A stretch of 64,000 nucleotides of DNA, from the NCBI RefSeq assembly GCF_043789415.1, contig NZ_JBDLLW010000002.1:372001-436000 (forward strand), in the 5' to 3' direction. The notes beneath the pieces were generated by a model, which did no database searches, was not told the origin of the DNA, and saw nothing but the letters and a program-made list of their open reading frames with translations. This document shows, piece by piece, positions 42,874-50,925 of this stretch; the stretch's first letter is position 1, and every line of letters begins with the position of its first letter. The position numbers and the translations under genes are program-made. The stretch is from Renibacterium sp043789415. GTDB lineage: Bacteria; Actinomycetota; Actinomycetes; Actinomycetales; Micrococcaceae.

Positions 42874-43326
42874 ATGGCAGCAAAGCGTAAGCCCGAGCCA
42901 CGGCGCGTGCGGCTGACGGTCCCCGCAGTCGATGAATCAGTGCTGGCGTGGCTCGATCTGCAGGACAACGCCTCCGCCTCAATGCGGATGCTTGTTCGTG
43001 AGTCGATCGCGCGAGACGGCTATATCGACGTGATCAACAAACCCGTCGAGCAGCTGCCCCGACGCGGACGACCCCCGCAGGGCGAGGCAGACGAGCAGAG
43101 TAACACTCCGCCACCAGAAGCCCAGGCGATGGAAGAGCAAGTCCACAGGACTCCGGCCCAGCGCGCTGCGAGTCCCGCTCGGATCGCGGAGCCCGAGGCT
43201 TTCGACGACGGCACCGAGGCTCCGCTCCCCGACGTCGAAGCGCAGATCGAAGAGGGAGCTCTGGCTCCGAGGACCTCGCAGACCAAAGGTATCCCTGAGG
43301 GTCTGGAGGCCTTCCTGACCATGTGA
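42874..43326 (+). CDS. parR: ParR-like centromere-binding protein
   Basis: 150 residues. A basic N-terminus leads into a ribbon-helix-helix-like domain (R-V-R-L-T-V-P-A, then S-M-R-M-L-V-R-E-S-I near 40-50). The rest is acidic, Pro/Gln-rich and disordered, ending in a short hydrophobic helix (L-E-A-F-L-T-M) that could contact ParM filaments. ATG at 42874, AGGAG eight bases upstream. Assigned from its position before parM and the RHH pattern rather than clear homology. Confidence 0.68.
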   Translation: MAAKRKPEPRRVRLTVPAVDESVLAWLDLQDNASASMRMLVRESIARDGYIDVINKPVEQLPRRGRPPQGEADEQSNTPPPEAQAMEEQVHRTPAQRAASPARIAEPEAFDDGTEAPLPDVEAQIEEGALAPRTSQTKGIPEGLEAFLTM

Positions 43327-43385
43327 CAATGCGATCGCCCCCACCGATTCCATCTACTTCACCTACTGAGAGGTTCAACGAGACC

Positions 43386-44705
43386 ATGAGCAAGAACGAC
43401 ACTCCCATCCGGCTCACTGGCGGCATCGACGTCGGCAACGGCTACGTCAAGGGCATCATCCGCGGCTCCGTCTGCGGCGAAGCAGTGTTCGACACGATCG
43501 ATCTGCCCTCTGCGGTCGTCAGCAACTCCCGCGCTACTCCTTTGGTACCCGACGCGGACGCAGATGCCACGAGGCTGGTCGTTGAGGGCGATTTCTTCAA
43601 CCATCTTGCGTGTTCATTCGCGACGCCACTGGTGAGTCGCTCGGATCTGCGCACCTTCGGCCGCGGCGCACTCAGTGCTCCTGGTTCGAAGTTCACGCAG
43701 TTCGAAGTTATCGGCACGCGCTCGAAAACCGATCAGGAGCTCGCCTTCGTGCTGGTGCTCGGCGTCTTCGCCGCGAAGGCACTGCGCGATCACGTCCGAG
43801 AGCACGGCGCAATTCCCAACGGGGAGCTTCGAGTCTCCGTACGTGCCGGCCTGGCGCTACCGATCGCAGAGTACGTCCAGCGCAGGAGCTCTTTTGCTGC
43901 GCGGTTCCTCGGTGCGCTCGGCAGTGCAGATCCCACCGTGCACCTGGTGACGATCAAGAACTTCAACACACCGGTGACGGTCAGGCTGACGTTCGAGGAC
44001 GTGCAGGTGCTCCCGGAAGGTGCATCTGCTCAGTTTGCGATCACCGACAAGGGCGCACTCCTGGCACAGGCCCTGCTCGATGACTTGTGTACCTCAGATC
44101 CGGCGGAGGCTGCGCGCCTAGAGGGCGTCACGGCTGATCTGCTGGTCGGTGTTCGCAACACCATCGGCGTCGATGTCGGTGAGGGAACCGTGAACTTCCC
44201 CGTCTTCACCGACGGCGCGTTCAACCCGGAAGCCGCTGTGACCTTGGATTCAGGCTATGGTACCGCGTTGACTAACGCCCTGGATCGCATGAGCTCCAGC
44301 GGGGACAAGAACTTGAACTGGCAGAATCGCAAGGCACTGGCGGACTTTTTGCAGCAGGAACCGAACGCGCTCACCCGAGTCCGTCATGACAGCGCTTCGA
44401 GCTACGTCGACGAGGAGGCAGGCTATCTCTGCGACGAGATCGGCGCACGCTTTGAGGACGTGCTCGTTCAGGTCGGCGGCACGACTGAGGTCATCTTCGT
44501 CTATGGCGGCGGCTCTGGTCCTATCAAGGAGCAGCTGCGTCCGATCCTGCAGAAGGTTGCGGGGTCGATCCCGGTGCTCTACCTCGACGCGAGCTACTCG
44601 CGCCACCTCAACCGGGAGGGCCTGTATCTTGCGGCGAATGCCGCCCAGCAAAGAGCCGACAAAGTGGCTGCGTCAGTAGACAAGAGCATGAAGGTGATGG
44701 CGTGA
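43386..44705 (+). CDS. parM: ParM-like actin-type plasmid segregation ATPase
   Basis: 439 residues of the actin/Hsp70 ATPase superfamily: phosphate-1 G-G-I-D-V-G-N-G near 11-18, phosphate-2 T-I-G-V-D-V-G-E-G-T-V near 258, adenosine motif V-Y-G-G-G-S-G-P near 378. Such proteins polymerise and push plasmid copies apart. ATG at 43386 (GAGAGG about 12 bases upstream). The next gene overlaps its stop (TGATG). Confidence 0.85.
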   Translation: MSKNDTPIRLTGGIDVGNGYVKGIIRGSVCGEAVFDTIDLPSAVVSNSRATPLVPDADADATRLVVEGDFFNHLACSFATPLVSRSDLRTFGRGALSAPGSKFTQFEVIGTRSKTDQELAFVLVLGVFAAKALRDHVREHGAIPNGELRVSVRAGLALPIAEYVQRRSSFAARFLGALGSADPTVHLVTIKNFNTPVTVRLTFEDVQVLPEGASAQFAITDKGALLAQALLDDLCTSDPAEAARLEGVTADLLVGVRNTIGVDVGEGTVNFPVFTDGAFNPEAAVTLDSGYGTALTNALDRMSSSGDKNLNWQNRKALADFLQQEPNALTRVRHDSASSYVDEEAGYLCDEIGARFEDVLVQVGGTTEVIFVYGGGSGPIKEQLRPILQKVAGSIPVLYLDASYSRHLNREGLYLAANAAQQRADKVAASVDKSMKVMA

Positions 44706-45190
44706 TGGGCACAATGTCTGATGCAGCCGCACAGTCTGAAGTTGAAGCGATCAGCCGCAGTATGGAGTTGTCGGATGAGATCGTGCTCGACTTCGTCCGA
44801 GAGGGAATCAAGACTGTGCACCTCCGGTCTGAATCCTTGCGCCTGGGCGGGATGATCCGTCTCGATGAAACGGCCGTAGAGATCTGGGATGAGGCGATTC
44901 GTCACTCCTTCAAGCGCTGGCTCTCGGCACGATCCGGAGATGCTGGTGCGGCGAACGAGGCAGTCAGCATTGCCTCAGAAGACTCCGTGAATCAGGGCAT
45001 CAAGCCCGGGTTCCAGATACACCTGCGTGAGGACGACGGCGTGCCGCCGCGCGTCTATGTCTTCGAGGCATACGACTCTGATGCACCGGCGGATGCCAAC
45101 TCTATGGTGGTCGACGTCCTGACCGGCGACTGGACGATGCGCGGCTTCAGCGAGTTACTCCCGGTCGATGACGAAGAGCGAACACAATGA
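44705..45190 (+). CDS. Hypothetical protein in the par operon, 161 aa
   Basis: An acidic soluble protein with a helical N-terminal half and a beta-rich C-terminal half (P-R-V-Y-V-F-E-A-Y-D). ATG at 44705 overlaps the parM stop; a GTG at 44702 is the other option. Overlaps the next gene by four bases. Could be an accessory to segregation; nothing in its sequence shows this. Confidence 0.6.
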   Translation: MGTMSDAAAQSEVEAISRSMELSDEIVLDFVREGIKTVHLRSESLRLGGMIRLDETAVEIWDEAIRHSFKRWLSARSGDAGAANEAVSIASEDSVNQGIKPGFQIHLREDDGVPPRVYVFEAYDSDAPADANSMVVDVLTGDWTMRGFSELLPVDDEERTQ

Positions 45191-45390
45191 GCACGGCCGC
45201 TGATGACCGCCGGGAGCTACTGCAGGCCATTCTAGGGCTAATGGACAACCTTCCACTGAGCCGCGTAAAGCGCCTGCTGGACAAACGCATCACCACGTAC
45301 TCGACCACGTTCCCGGCAAAAGAGGTGTACGACCTGCTGGACAGCGTCGATCATGTCGAACCCGAGCTGCTCGATCGCTACGTCGAGTAG
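45187..45390 (+). CDS. Small helical protein in the par operon, 67 aa
   Basis: A compact all-helical protein (R-R-E-L-L-Q-A-I-L-G-L-M-D, V-K-R-L-L-D-K-R-I, V-Y-D-L-L). The ATG overlaps the upstream stop (ATGA). Function unknown. Confidence 0.62.
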   Translation: MSTAADDRRELLQAILGLMDNLPLSRVKRLLDKRITTYSTTFPAKEVYDLLDSVDHVEPELLDRYVE

Positions 45391-45428
45391 CGCGTCGCGG
45401 ACTCACAGAAGCAGAAGAAGGGAATGAA

Positions 45429-45629
45429 ATGAGTACAGACAACGGATTCGGCGAGAATGCTGACGAAATAGAGCGTAGTTTTCGAGAGGTCGACATAGAT
45501 CATGAACTTGATTTGGTCGAATCCTGGACCACCAGTTTGTCTTCAGGGATTGAGCAAGATCCTGTCACCGAAGGGTTTCTCGATTTGGTGCTGTTTGATC
45601 GACGCAGCACAAAGTCGGATGACTCCTGA
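45429..45629 (+). CDS. Small acidic protein, 66 aa
   Basis: Very acidic, helical, soluble. ATG at 45429 with GAAGAAGGGA upstream; its TGA overlaps the next ATG (TGATG). No family recognised. Confidence 0.58.
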   Translation: MSTDNGFGENADEIERSFREVDIDHELDLVESWTTSLSSGIEQDPVTEGFLDLVLFDRRSTKSDDS

Positions 45630-46108
45630 TGGCAGCGCCGGTCAACTACACGACGAAGATCTCGGCTGCACAGACCGTCGCCGAAATGCAGGCACTCCTG
45701 GCCGGGCACGGGGCACGCCGGATCAGCGTCGACCACGACTCCTCTGGTGTTCCCAGCTCACTTGACTTCGCACTGGGAACACCGCACGGACTGAGGGCTT
45801 TCTCGCTTCCGGCCAGTGTCGATCACATGCAGCGTCTCTTGGCCGCCGAAGACGCAGCAGGCCTCCTGAAGTCCGGTAGCAAGGCCGAGCGCACGAGCCG
45901 TACTCAGGCCGAGCGGGTGGCCTGGCGGGTCATGAAGACCTGGCTCGAAGCACAGCTGGCACTGGTGTCCGCCGAAATGATCGACATCGACCAAGCACTT
46001 CTGGCGTTCTTGCAGGTCGATGGTACCGGCTGGACGCTCTACGAGATCTATAAGGAGCGAGAGAGCCTAACGCTCTCCCCCGGAAGCAATGAGACGACGA
46101 AGGGCTGA
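45629..46108 (+). CDS. Actinophage-type hypothetical protein, 159 aa
   Basis: The centre and C-terminus (E-R-V-A-W-R-V-M-K-T-W-L-E-A-Q-L-A-L-V) match a small hypothetical family I associate with actinophage and actinobacterial elements, annotated as unknown. The N-terminal half is alpha/beta. Start overlaps the preceding stop. No enzymatic motif. Confidence 0.65.
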   Translation: MAAPVNYTTKISAAQTVAEMQALLAGHGARRISVDHDSSGVPSSLDFALGTPHGLRAFSLPASVDHMQRLLAAEDAAGLLKSGSKAERTSRTQAERVAWRVMKTWLEAQLALVSAEMIDIDQALLAFLQVDGTGWTLYEIYKERESLTLSPGSNETTKG

Positions 46109-46114
46109 AGAACG

Positions 46115-46156
46115 ATGACTAACCCTGAGCACAAGACCTTGGCTGCGCACAGCTGA
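46115..46156 (+). CDS. 13-codon leader ORF before the methylase
   Basis: An ATG at 46115 opens a 13-residue frame whose TGA overlaps the methylase ATG (TGATG). It could be a leader peptide for coupled translation, which would explain the poor ribosome site of the methylase, or the shifted N-terminus of a longer methylase. Confidence 0.35.
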   Translation: MTNPEHKTLAAHS

Positions 46157-46836
46157 TGAGCGACTATCCAGGGATCATGAAGCTTCTCGAGGCAAACGCA
46201 CGAGAGAAGAGACTCAGTCAGGTCTTCGACGACTTCGTCGAGATGTCGGCACTGTCGATCCGCAATGCTGTCGACCGGCTCGACCACGACGAGCGTGAGT
46301 TCCAGTACCTGCGCATTGCCGACCAGTACGACAGGTCAGAGCTTGATCGCTTCGGCCACGCACTGGCGCTCGTCACGCTGGAAATGGAACGCGAGCCCTG
46401 TGATGTTCTGGGCCATCTCTATATGGACCTGGGCCTTGGCAACAAGCGAATGGGTCAGTTCTTCACGCCATATGACGTCGCCAAGTTCATGGCCGAACTT
46501 CAGCTCGGCGGTCTGACCGCACAGATAAATGAGACCGGTTGGGCAACGCTCTACGAGCCGGCCTGCGGAGCAGCCGGATTCGCCATCGCCGCGTCCCAGG
46601 CGCTGCGCCACGCCGGGAACAACCCGCAGAGACAGCTGCACGTCACCGCCGAGGATCTCGCCCCGGCAGCCGTGCATATGGCCTACATTCATCTGTCGCT
46701 GTTGCACATTCCAGCACTGGTGCATAGGCGCAACACGCTCACTCAGGAGCTCTACGACACCTGGCGCACACCCGCCCACGTTCTCGGTTCCTGGGATAGT
46801 CGCCTGCGGCACGGCAATCTGCTTCGTCGAATGTGA
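46156..46836 (+). CDS. N6-adenine DNA methyltransferase-like protein
   Basis: 226 residues resembling the compact plasmid/phage N-6 DNA methylases related to type I HsdM: a helical N-terminus, G-Q-F-F-T-P-Y-D-V-A near 96-105, SAM-binding motif I E-P-A-C-G-A-A-G-F-A near 131-140, and T-A-E-D-L-A-P near 160. The catalytic N/D-P-P-Y/F motif expected after a G-N-T-L-like strand is not visible: the sequence has R-R-N-T-L-T-Q-E-L. It may be catalytically weak, non-catalytic, or belong to the subfamily lacking the motif. No restriction or specificity gene nearby. Confidence 0.72.
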   Translation: MSDYPGIMKLLEANAREKRLSQVFDDFVEMSALSIRNAVDRLDHDEREFQYLRIADQYDRSELDRFGHALALVTLEMEREPCDVLGHLYMDLGLGNKRMGQFFTPYDVAKFMAELQLGGLTAQINETGWATLYEPACGAAGFAIAASQALRHAGNNPQRQLHVTAEDLAPAAVHMAYIHLSLLHIPALVHRRNTLTQELYDTWRTPAHVLGSWDSRLRHGNLLRRM

Positions 46837-46945
46837 AAGGTGTTGGAGGGTATTCTGCCGGCCAGCCAAGACATAGCCGACTGCGCCCGGTCTCTCCGCA
46901 CCGGGCCGAAGCAGCAGCGGCATCGGTCCCGTTGAGCAAAAAGGA

Positions 46946-46982
46946 GCCCTCCCGGCGCAGCATGATGCTGCGCCGGGAGGGC
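46946..46982. terminator. 18-bp perfect palindromic terminator
   Basis: 18-bp arms (46946-46963 and 46965-46982) separated by one base, preceded by AAAAAGG. It ends the plus-strand par/methylase operon (110 bases past the methylase stop) and probably the minus-strand genes converging on it. Confidence 0.85.
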
Positions 46983-47007
46983 AATCTAGTGGTTGGTATC
47001 TGCTGGA

Positions 47008-47223
47008 CTACACAGCGGGAGTTCGAAGACGCTGCCTACGTTGCGTTGTCACGATGAGGAGCACCGTGACACCAATGCCGAACACCGTGAGGGCGATAGA
47101 TCCCTGCGGCGCAAACAATGCAGTAATGAGCGCGACCACTCCCCCAAACCAGCTGATCCAGATCAACGGCTTCTCAGCAGGGTTGACGGTGGGTGATTGA
47201 GTACTCCTCAGCTAGTTGTTCAT
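47008..47223 (-). pseudogene. Small membrane protein gene with an amber codon at position 4
   Basis: An ATG at 47223 behind GGAGAAG reads three codons, then TAG, and continues in the same frame for 67 more codons as a natural protein with two transmembrane helices and a basic tail. No other usable start exists except an internal TTG at 47166. Either a one-base nonsense mutation, stop-codon read-through, or use of the internal start. Confidence 0.5.
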
Positions 47224-47294
47224 GGTCGTCTTCTCCGGAGCGGGATGAGCGGGCACGCTTTCAGTTGATCATTGGACGCAATATTCCGCAACGG

Positions 47295-47321
47295 TCGCCG
47301 CCAGGCGTGTCCTGGCGGCGA
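47295..47321. terminator. Hairpin after the small CxxC gene
   Basis: An 11-bp perfect stem (47295-47305 with 47311-47321), 5-nt loop, eight bases past the stop at 47329. Confidence 0.6.
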
Positions 47322-47328
47322 GGGCTCA

Positions 47329-47473
47329 TCAAGCGACGTCGTGCTCGTCGGCCAGCGTATCTAGATCGAGCTGCAGCGCGGAATGTGATGGGTAGCGTCC
47401 TGGGTGGTCGTAGTTGTAACGGCTCCCCCGACACTGCCCTGCAGCGCGTGCACCTCAGTGAGAAAAACGCCAT
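47329..47473 (-). pseudogene. Small CxxC protein gene with an extra base in a G5 run
   Basis: From the ATG at 47473 the frame reads a C-T-R-C zinc-knuckle-like motif and S-G-E-P. One frame away it reads R-Y-N-Y-D-H-P-G-R-Y-P-S-H and an acidic C-terminal helix to the TGA at 47329. Dropping one base from the G5 run between them gives a single 47-residue protein. No ribosome site seen before this ATG. Confidence 0.45.
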
Positions 47474-47529
47474 CACAGGAGCAGGGCCCGTGCGGTGGCG
47501 TCTCTGGTTGTGAAGCGAGTGCATCTCAA

Positions 47530-47748
47530 TTACGGTTCGGAAGAGAGCCTGCCTGTTTCGATGAGTTCCTTCAGCAGATGGACCTGGGCCTGGACAGCGA
47601 CGGCCATGGTGAACACCGGAAGGTTGGTCGTGACCAGGTTGTCGTCCGTGTTGAGCCGACGCAGCAGTTCTGCCGGTTCGTTGCCCCCGGCGTTGGTCAG
47701 CAGATGCCCAAAATTCTCAAGAATGTATTCCGTGGTGGTCTCAGACAT
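47530..47748 (-). CDS. Small helical protein, 72 aa
   Basis: A helical, acidic protein with no known motif. ATG at 47748 with AAAGGTG upstream. Lies between two longer minus-strand genes. Function unknown. Confidence 0.58.
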   Translation of the reverse strand: MSETTTEYILENFGHLLTNAGGNEPAELLRRLNTDDNLVTTNLPVFTMAVAVQAQVHLLKELIETGRLSSEP

Positions 47749-47783
47749 GGTTAGACACCTTTTCCGTGGATGAGTCTATGGGG

Positions 47784-48197
47784 TCAATACTCCAATTGGC
47801 GGGATCGAGAACCGTGTCGGCGTGAACCACGCCTGACTTCCAACCATCGTGTTGCAAGGATCGGATTTTCTGTCACGCGCCAGGAAGACGATCCCCCTCC
47901 GGAGGTTCGGGAAAGGATCTCAACCGTGTCGTGGCTGCTGCCATGCGCCTTCGCCCAATCACGCCACCGATGAACGGAACGCTTGTCCAAGTCCACGGTA
48001 AATCTGACTGCGGTCTTGTCTACAGCGGATCCACGCAGCCCATGGCCGGCGTCTGCGGTTTCATGGGTTGTGAGCCATACGACCTGGGGTCCAGCATGAG
48101 TCCTTTTCAGTGACACGTTGGATTCTGTCGTTTTTAGCACACCGTCTGCGAGAATTCGCTGAAGATGTTCGACTGATGTGTAGTGGTAGAGCTTCAC
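47784..48197 (-). CDS. ADP-ribosyltransferase-fold-like hypothetical protein
   Basis: 137 residues. K-L-Y-H-Y-T-S-V-E-H-L-Q-R-I-L near the start resembles the first strand and helix of small ART-like or RNA 2'-phosphotransferase-like proteins, and a K-T-A-V-R-F-T-V strand and W-R-D-W-A segment match a hypothetical family I associate with actinophages. The catalytic Glu is not identifiable. GTG start at 48197. 28 bases separate it from the nucleotidyltransferase-like gene upstream; a toxin-antitoxin-like relation is possible but unproven. Confidence 0.5.
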   Translation of the reverse strand: MKLYHYTSVEHLQRILADGVLKTTESNVSLKRTHAGPQVVWLTTHETADAGHGLRGSAVDKTAVRFTVDLDKRSVHRWRDWAKAHGSSHDTVEILSRTSGGGSSSWRVTENPILATRWLEVRRGSRRHGSRSRQLEY

Positions 48198-48225
48198 TCC
48201 GTGTTTTCTTTCTTTGACGCTGCTT

Positions 48226-48984
48226 TCATATTCTTGTAAGACGGAAGTTCGGCGCTATGCTATTTGGCCAGAAAGCACAATAATCGAACTCATTGTCAGT
48301 ATCACAGTAGTCGAGGTCTGCAGTCCACTGGCTAGTACCGACCTTCAGCCTCTCGATGCGCGCCGATGATTGTAAAGCGAAGTAACGCTGCACAGAGTCC
48401 TGGGCAGCGGGGTACTCATCGAACGAGTCAGGGTACTTCGTCGCGAACTGTGCAGTGCTCGTGATGCCCTGGTGCCGCAGCAAGTCGAGCAAATCAGGCA
48501 AGTCCTGTGTACGCCCGGAGAACTCTGCGGTGTCTGCGGCGATGATCTTCGCCCGGGTCAGTGTAGGTACGGTAGCGATCGACAGCGCGATATTGCGCAG
48601 TCCGGTCCCCTGGGGGATCCACTTGGCGTCGTACTGCGCCTCAACCAGTTCAGGATCCTCGGCGTCACCGAGGTTGTCGTTGTTCAACCAATCGGGCTCC
48701 AGGCCGGCCTTCTCGGCGACGATCTCGATCGCACGCTGGACAGCGCTCGAATAGTCACGCGTGAGCGTGTCAATATCGACAGTGTAGGCGCGTTCGCCGG
48801 TGCGCACGCCATGCTTCATGAGGGCGTAGCCTCCAATTGCGCGGACCTGGATCGGCTTCTCGAGGCAGAGCTTCTCCAGCTCCTGGTCGAGCAATAGCAG
48901 AGCCACATCAAGCTCGTCGCCAGACTTCTTGACCGCCGCAGACTTGCTGGAAAGGGTTGAACGGGACTGGATATCATTGTTCAT
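48226..48984 (-). CDS. Nucleotidyltransferase-like protein (DUF6036/AbiEii type)
   Basis: 252 residues. V-R-A-I-G-G-Y-A-L near residue 50 and T-V-D-I-D-T-L near 70 match the G-G/S...D-x-D core of minimal nucleotidyltransferases used in AbiE-type toxins. The C-terminal half is helical. ATG at 48984 with AGAAAGG upstream. No obvious AbiEi antitoxin next door, but the ART-like gene follows by 28 bases. Confidence 0.68.
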   Translation of the reverse strand: MNNDIQSRSTLSSKSAAVKKSGDELDVALLLLDQELEKLCLEKPIQVRAIGGYALMKHGVRTGERAYTVDIDTLTRDYSSAVQRAIEIVAEKAGLEPDWLNNDNLGDAEDPELVEAQYDAKWIPQGTGLRNIALSIATVPTLTRAKIIAADTAEFSGRTQDLPDLLDLLRHQGITSTAQFATKYPDSFDEYPAAQDSVQRYFALQSSARIERLKVGTSQWTADLDYCDTDNEFDYCAFWPNSIAPNFRLTRI

Positions 48985-49028
48985 TGCGGTGGGCCTTTCT
49001 GGCTCTGCCTGCTTTAGGGCATGCAAAA

Positions 49029-49069
49029 ACGGCCAGATGCTGCTCCTGTGATGGAGCGCGCCTGGCCGT
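49029..49069 (-). terminator. Two-tier hairpin terminator
   Basis: An 8-bp outer stem (49029-49036 with 49062-49069) around an inner GCTCC/GGAGC stem, followed on the minus strand by TTTTT. Ends the gene at 49097-49429. Confidence 0.75.
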
Positions 49070-49096
49070 CTGAGCGGTGTGGTTAGAGAGTTACAG

Positions 49097-49429
49097 CTAG
49101 AGGTAGATGCCCACCTCGGTGAAGTATGGATGCGCGAGCAGCGGCTTTTCGGAGAGGTAGAGCGGATGGTTCAGCTCTTTGACCTCCTCAAGGCCGCGGA
49201 GATTGGGGAATCGCACGAGGACCAACTCGAATCGGCCCTGCAGGATGAGCAGATGCTTCATCAGGTAGCGCGTTTCCTCAGACATCCGACTCAAATCGAG
49301 ACCGTCGATCTCTGCGACCCTTCGGTCTCGATTGTTGAGGAACAGACGGTTGAGGTAGCGCCAAAGGGCGTAAAAGTCACCCGGCGACCACGAAGTCTGG
49401 TCCTCGTAGTAGATCTCGTCGCCGTTCAT
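49097..49429 (-). CDS. Hypothetical protein, 110 aa
   Basis: A soluble helical protein rich in Arg and Leu (F-Y-A-L-W-R-Y-L-N-R-L-F near 20, then two further helices). Start at the ATG at 49429, GGGAGC nine bases upstream; the frame extends 29 codons further but those look non-coding. Function unknown. Confidence 0.58.
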   Translation of the reverse strand: MNGDEIYYEDQTSWSPGDFYALWRYLNRLFLNNRDRRVAEIDGLDLSRMSEETRYLMKHLLILQGRFELVLVRFPNLRGLEEVKELNHPLYLSEKPLLAHPYFTEVGIYL

Positions 49430-49532
49430 GGGCTTATGCTCCCTCGTTCGTGGTCTCAGACCCAACCTGTGATCGATGATCACCGCTGTTGGGCTGGCTC
49501 GGATGGTAGCGCTCATCAGGTAGCAGAGCAGT

Positions 49533-49868
49533 TCAGACCCGTTCGATCAGCGTAGCCCCGGATCCGTACTGCAGGCCTGTGGCGCAGTCGTACCAGAAGC
49601 CATTGGCCAGGCGTACGAGAGTCTTCTCCTCACGGCTGCCCCAGAGTCCGACCCCGGGAATCGCAGGAATGGACCGGCGTTCGATGATCGTCGTGGTGCC
49701 CAGCAACTCTTCGACATCTGGATCGCGGACGAACATCGTGCTGGATCCGTTCCTCGGGTCGCAAGCGACCTGCTTCATATGGACGGGGTGGTTGAGGTTG
49801 CGTTTCAACACAATTTTGTCGCCGACGGCGAGATCAGTTAATGGCGTAATTTCAGTTGCGGTGGGCAT
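49533..49868 (-). CDS. Hypothetical beta-rich protein, 111 aa
   Basis: L-T-D-L-A-V-G-D-K-I-V-L-K-R near the start and a late R-L-A-N-G-F-W-Y-D-C-A-T-G-L suggest a small beta-barrel-like domain. ATG at 49868, AAGGAG six bases upstream. The tRNA-like elements lie just upstream. No family recognised. Confidence 0.6.
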   Translation of the reverse strand: MPTATEITPLTDLAVGDKIVLKRNLNHPVHMKQVACDPRNGSSTMFVRDPDVEELLGTTTIIERRSIPAIPGVGLWGSREEKTLVRLANGFWYDCATGLQYGSGATLIERV

Positions 49869-49906
49869 GGTGGCTCCTTACTTTGGATGGAAAACTGTGG
49901 TCAGGC

Positions 49907-50040
49907 CCAACGTCGAGGAATCGAACCTCGTTTCTGACAGCACAAGGCTGTGCTCGGCTCACCAGAGCGACCCCAGGAGCAGGAATCCAACCTGCATGGC
50001 GTGTTGACGGATACGCCCCAGAACCGGGATTGGGAAATTC
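49907..50040 (-). tRNA. Two tandem tRNA-like elements
   Basis: Each has a perfect 5-bp T-arm with a 7-nt loop (49914-49930 and 49979-49995). The left element (about 49907-49976) also has a D-arm and a 4-bp anticodon stem with apparent anticodon TTG, but position 33 is C and the acceptor has a mismatch and several G-U pairs. The right one lacks a clear D-arm. They look like relics or highly divergent tRNAs, not standard genes. Confidence 0.4.
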
Positions 50041-50113
50041 GACCGAAGATTCATTATTCGGGTTGCCTCTTGGCTGCTCCTGCAGCTGACCCAGTTGTAA
50101 ACACGAAGTTCTC

Positions 50114-50338
50114 CTACGAGAGCCTAAGATCGCGCATGAGCTTGTCCTTGGCAACTAGCTTCTCGCGCAACTCCTGGATTTCCTGAGTGAGGCACAGAAC
50201 CAGTTTGTCGCCGGTGAGTTCGCGCCAGGGTTCGCCGTGGCGAAGCGCCTCAAGACGACCAGTCTCGATTCCTGTGACCGCGTATTTGCCATTCCCGATG
50301 ACGACAGTGTTCGCGTTGTCGATAAGTTTTTTGGCCAC
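50114..50338 (-). CDS. Small hypothetical protein, 74 aa
   Basis: A basic N-terminus, a beta-hairpin-like region (V-V-I-G-N-G-K-Y-A-V) and a C-terminal coiled coil. GTG start at 50338 preceded by CAGGAG. Co-directional with neighbours. Function unknown. Confidence 0.58.
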   Translation of the reverse strand: MAKKLIDNANTVVIGNGKYAVTGIETGRLEALRHGEPWRELTGDKLVLCLTQEIQELREKLVAKDKLMRDLRLS

Positions 50339-50410
50339 GATGGAGTTCTCCTGTTAGTGGCATAACGTGATGGTCTAAGGGTGTGCTGTCGATGACAACG
50401 GTGGTGAGCG

Positions 50411-50653
50411 TTACGGAGCTAACCGTTTAGTGGCAGTCTGGAACTCCCTGAAGGTGAGCGGTCGCCTTGTCTGCCGGACGGAGCCATAAGCGCCGGCCCA
50501 GCGGAAGAAGTAGTTCTTGCACAGTTCCACGTCCGCCTGGCGGGCTTCCTCGGTGTAAATTCGTGGAAGGTGGGAAATTTCGTTGCTGTTGACATGACTG
50601 TCAGCCTCGAAGTCGAACGGCAGGGTCTCCTGCACGGAAGCGACGGCGCTCAT
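50411..50653 (-). CDS. Small hypothetical protein, 80 aa
   Basis: Polar acidic N-terminus, aromatic-rich middle (C-K-N-Y-F-F-R-W-A-G), basic C-terminus. Start at the ATG at 50653 with AAGGAG six bases upstream. A triloop hairpin lies upstream at 50699. Function unknown. Confidence 0.58.
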   Translation of the reverse strand: MSAVASVQETLPFDFEADSHVNSNEISHLPRIYTEEARQADVELCKNYFFRWAGAYGSVRQTRRPLTFREFQTATKRLAP

Positions 50654-50698
50654 GGCGTTCTCCTTCACTGAGTCATCGAATGTTCAATGACTCCTCCG

Positions 50699-50715
50699 GA
50701 TCAGCTCCGCTGATC
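50699..50715. terminator. Triloop hairpin
   Basis: GATCAGC-tcc-GCTGATC, 7-bp stem, in the gap between the ssb terminator and the next gene. Resembles the other triloop hairpins with a CAGC core instead of CGGC. Confidence 0.5.
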
Positions 50716-50864
50716 TACAAACTGCCGCGCCGGCTCGCCGGTGGCGCGCCTGCGCTAGAGCCCGACAAAGCTGAAAAGGAAGCCTCCCTGCAACGCGCCA
50801 GCACGGAGGGGCAGGTGCGGTGGCAACGACGCGCATAAGGCGAAGGACCAATGCTGCCAAAGCC

Positions 50865-50907
50865 TGATCCCTGGTGGCTGCGCCACAAGCGCAGCCACCA
50901 GGGATCA
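50865..50907 (-). terminator. 19-bp perfect hairpin after ssb
   Basis: A 19-bp stem (50865-50883 with 50889-50907), 5-nt loop, 18 bases past the ssb stop. One of the strongest hairpins in the window. Confidence 0.8.
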
Positions 50908-50925
50908 GCTATTCGATTGTCAGGC

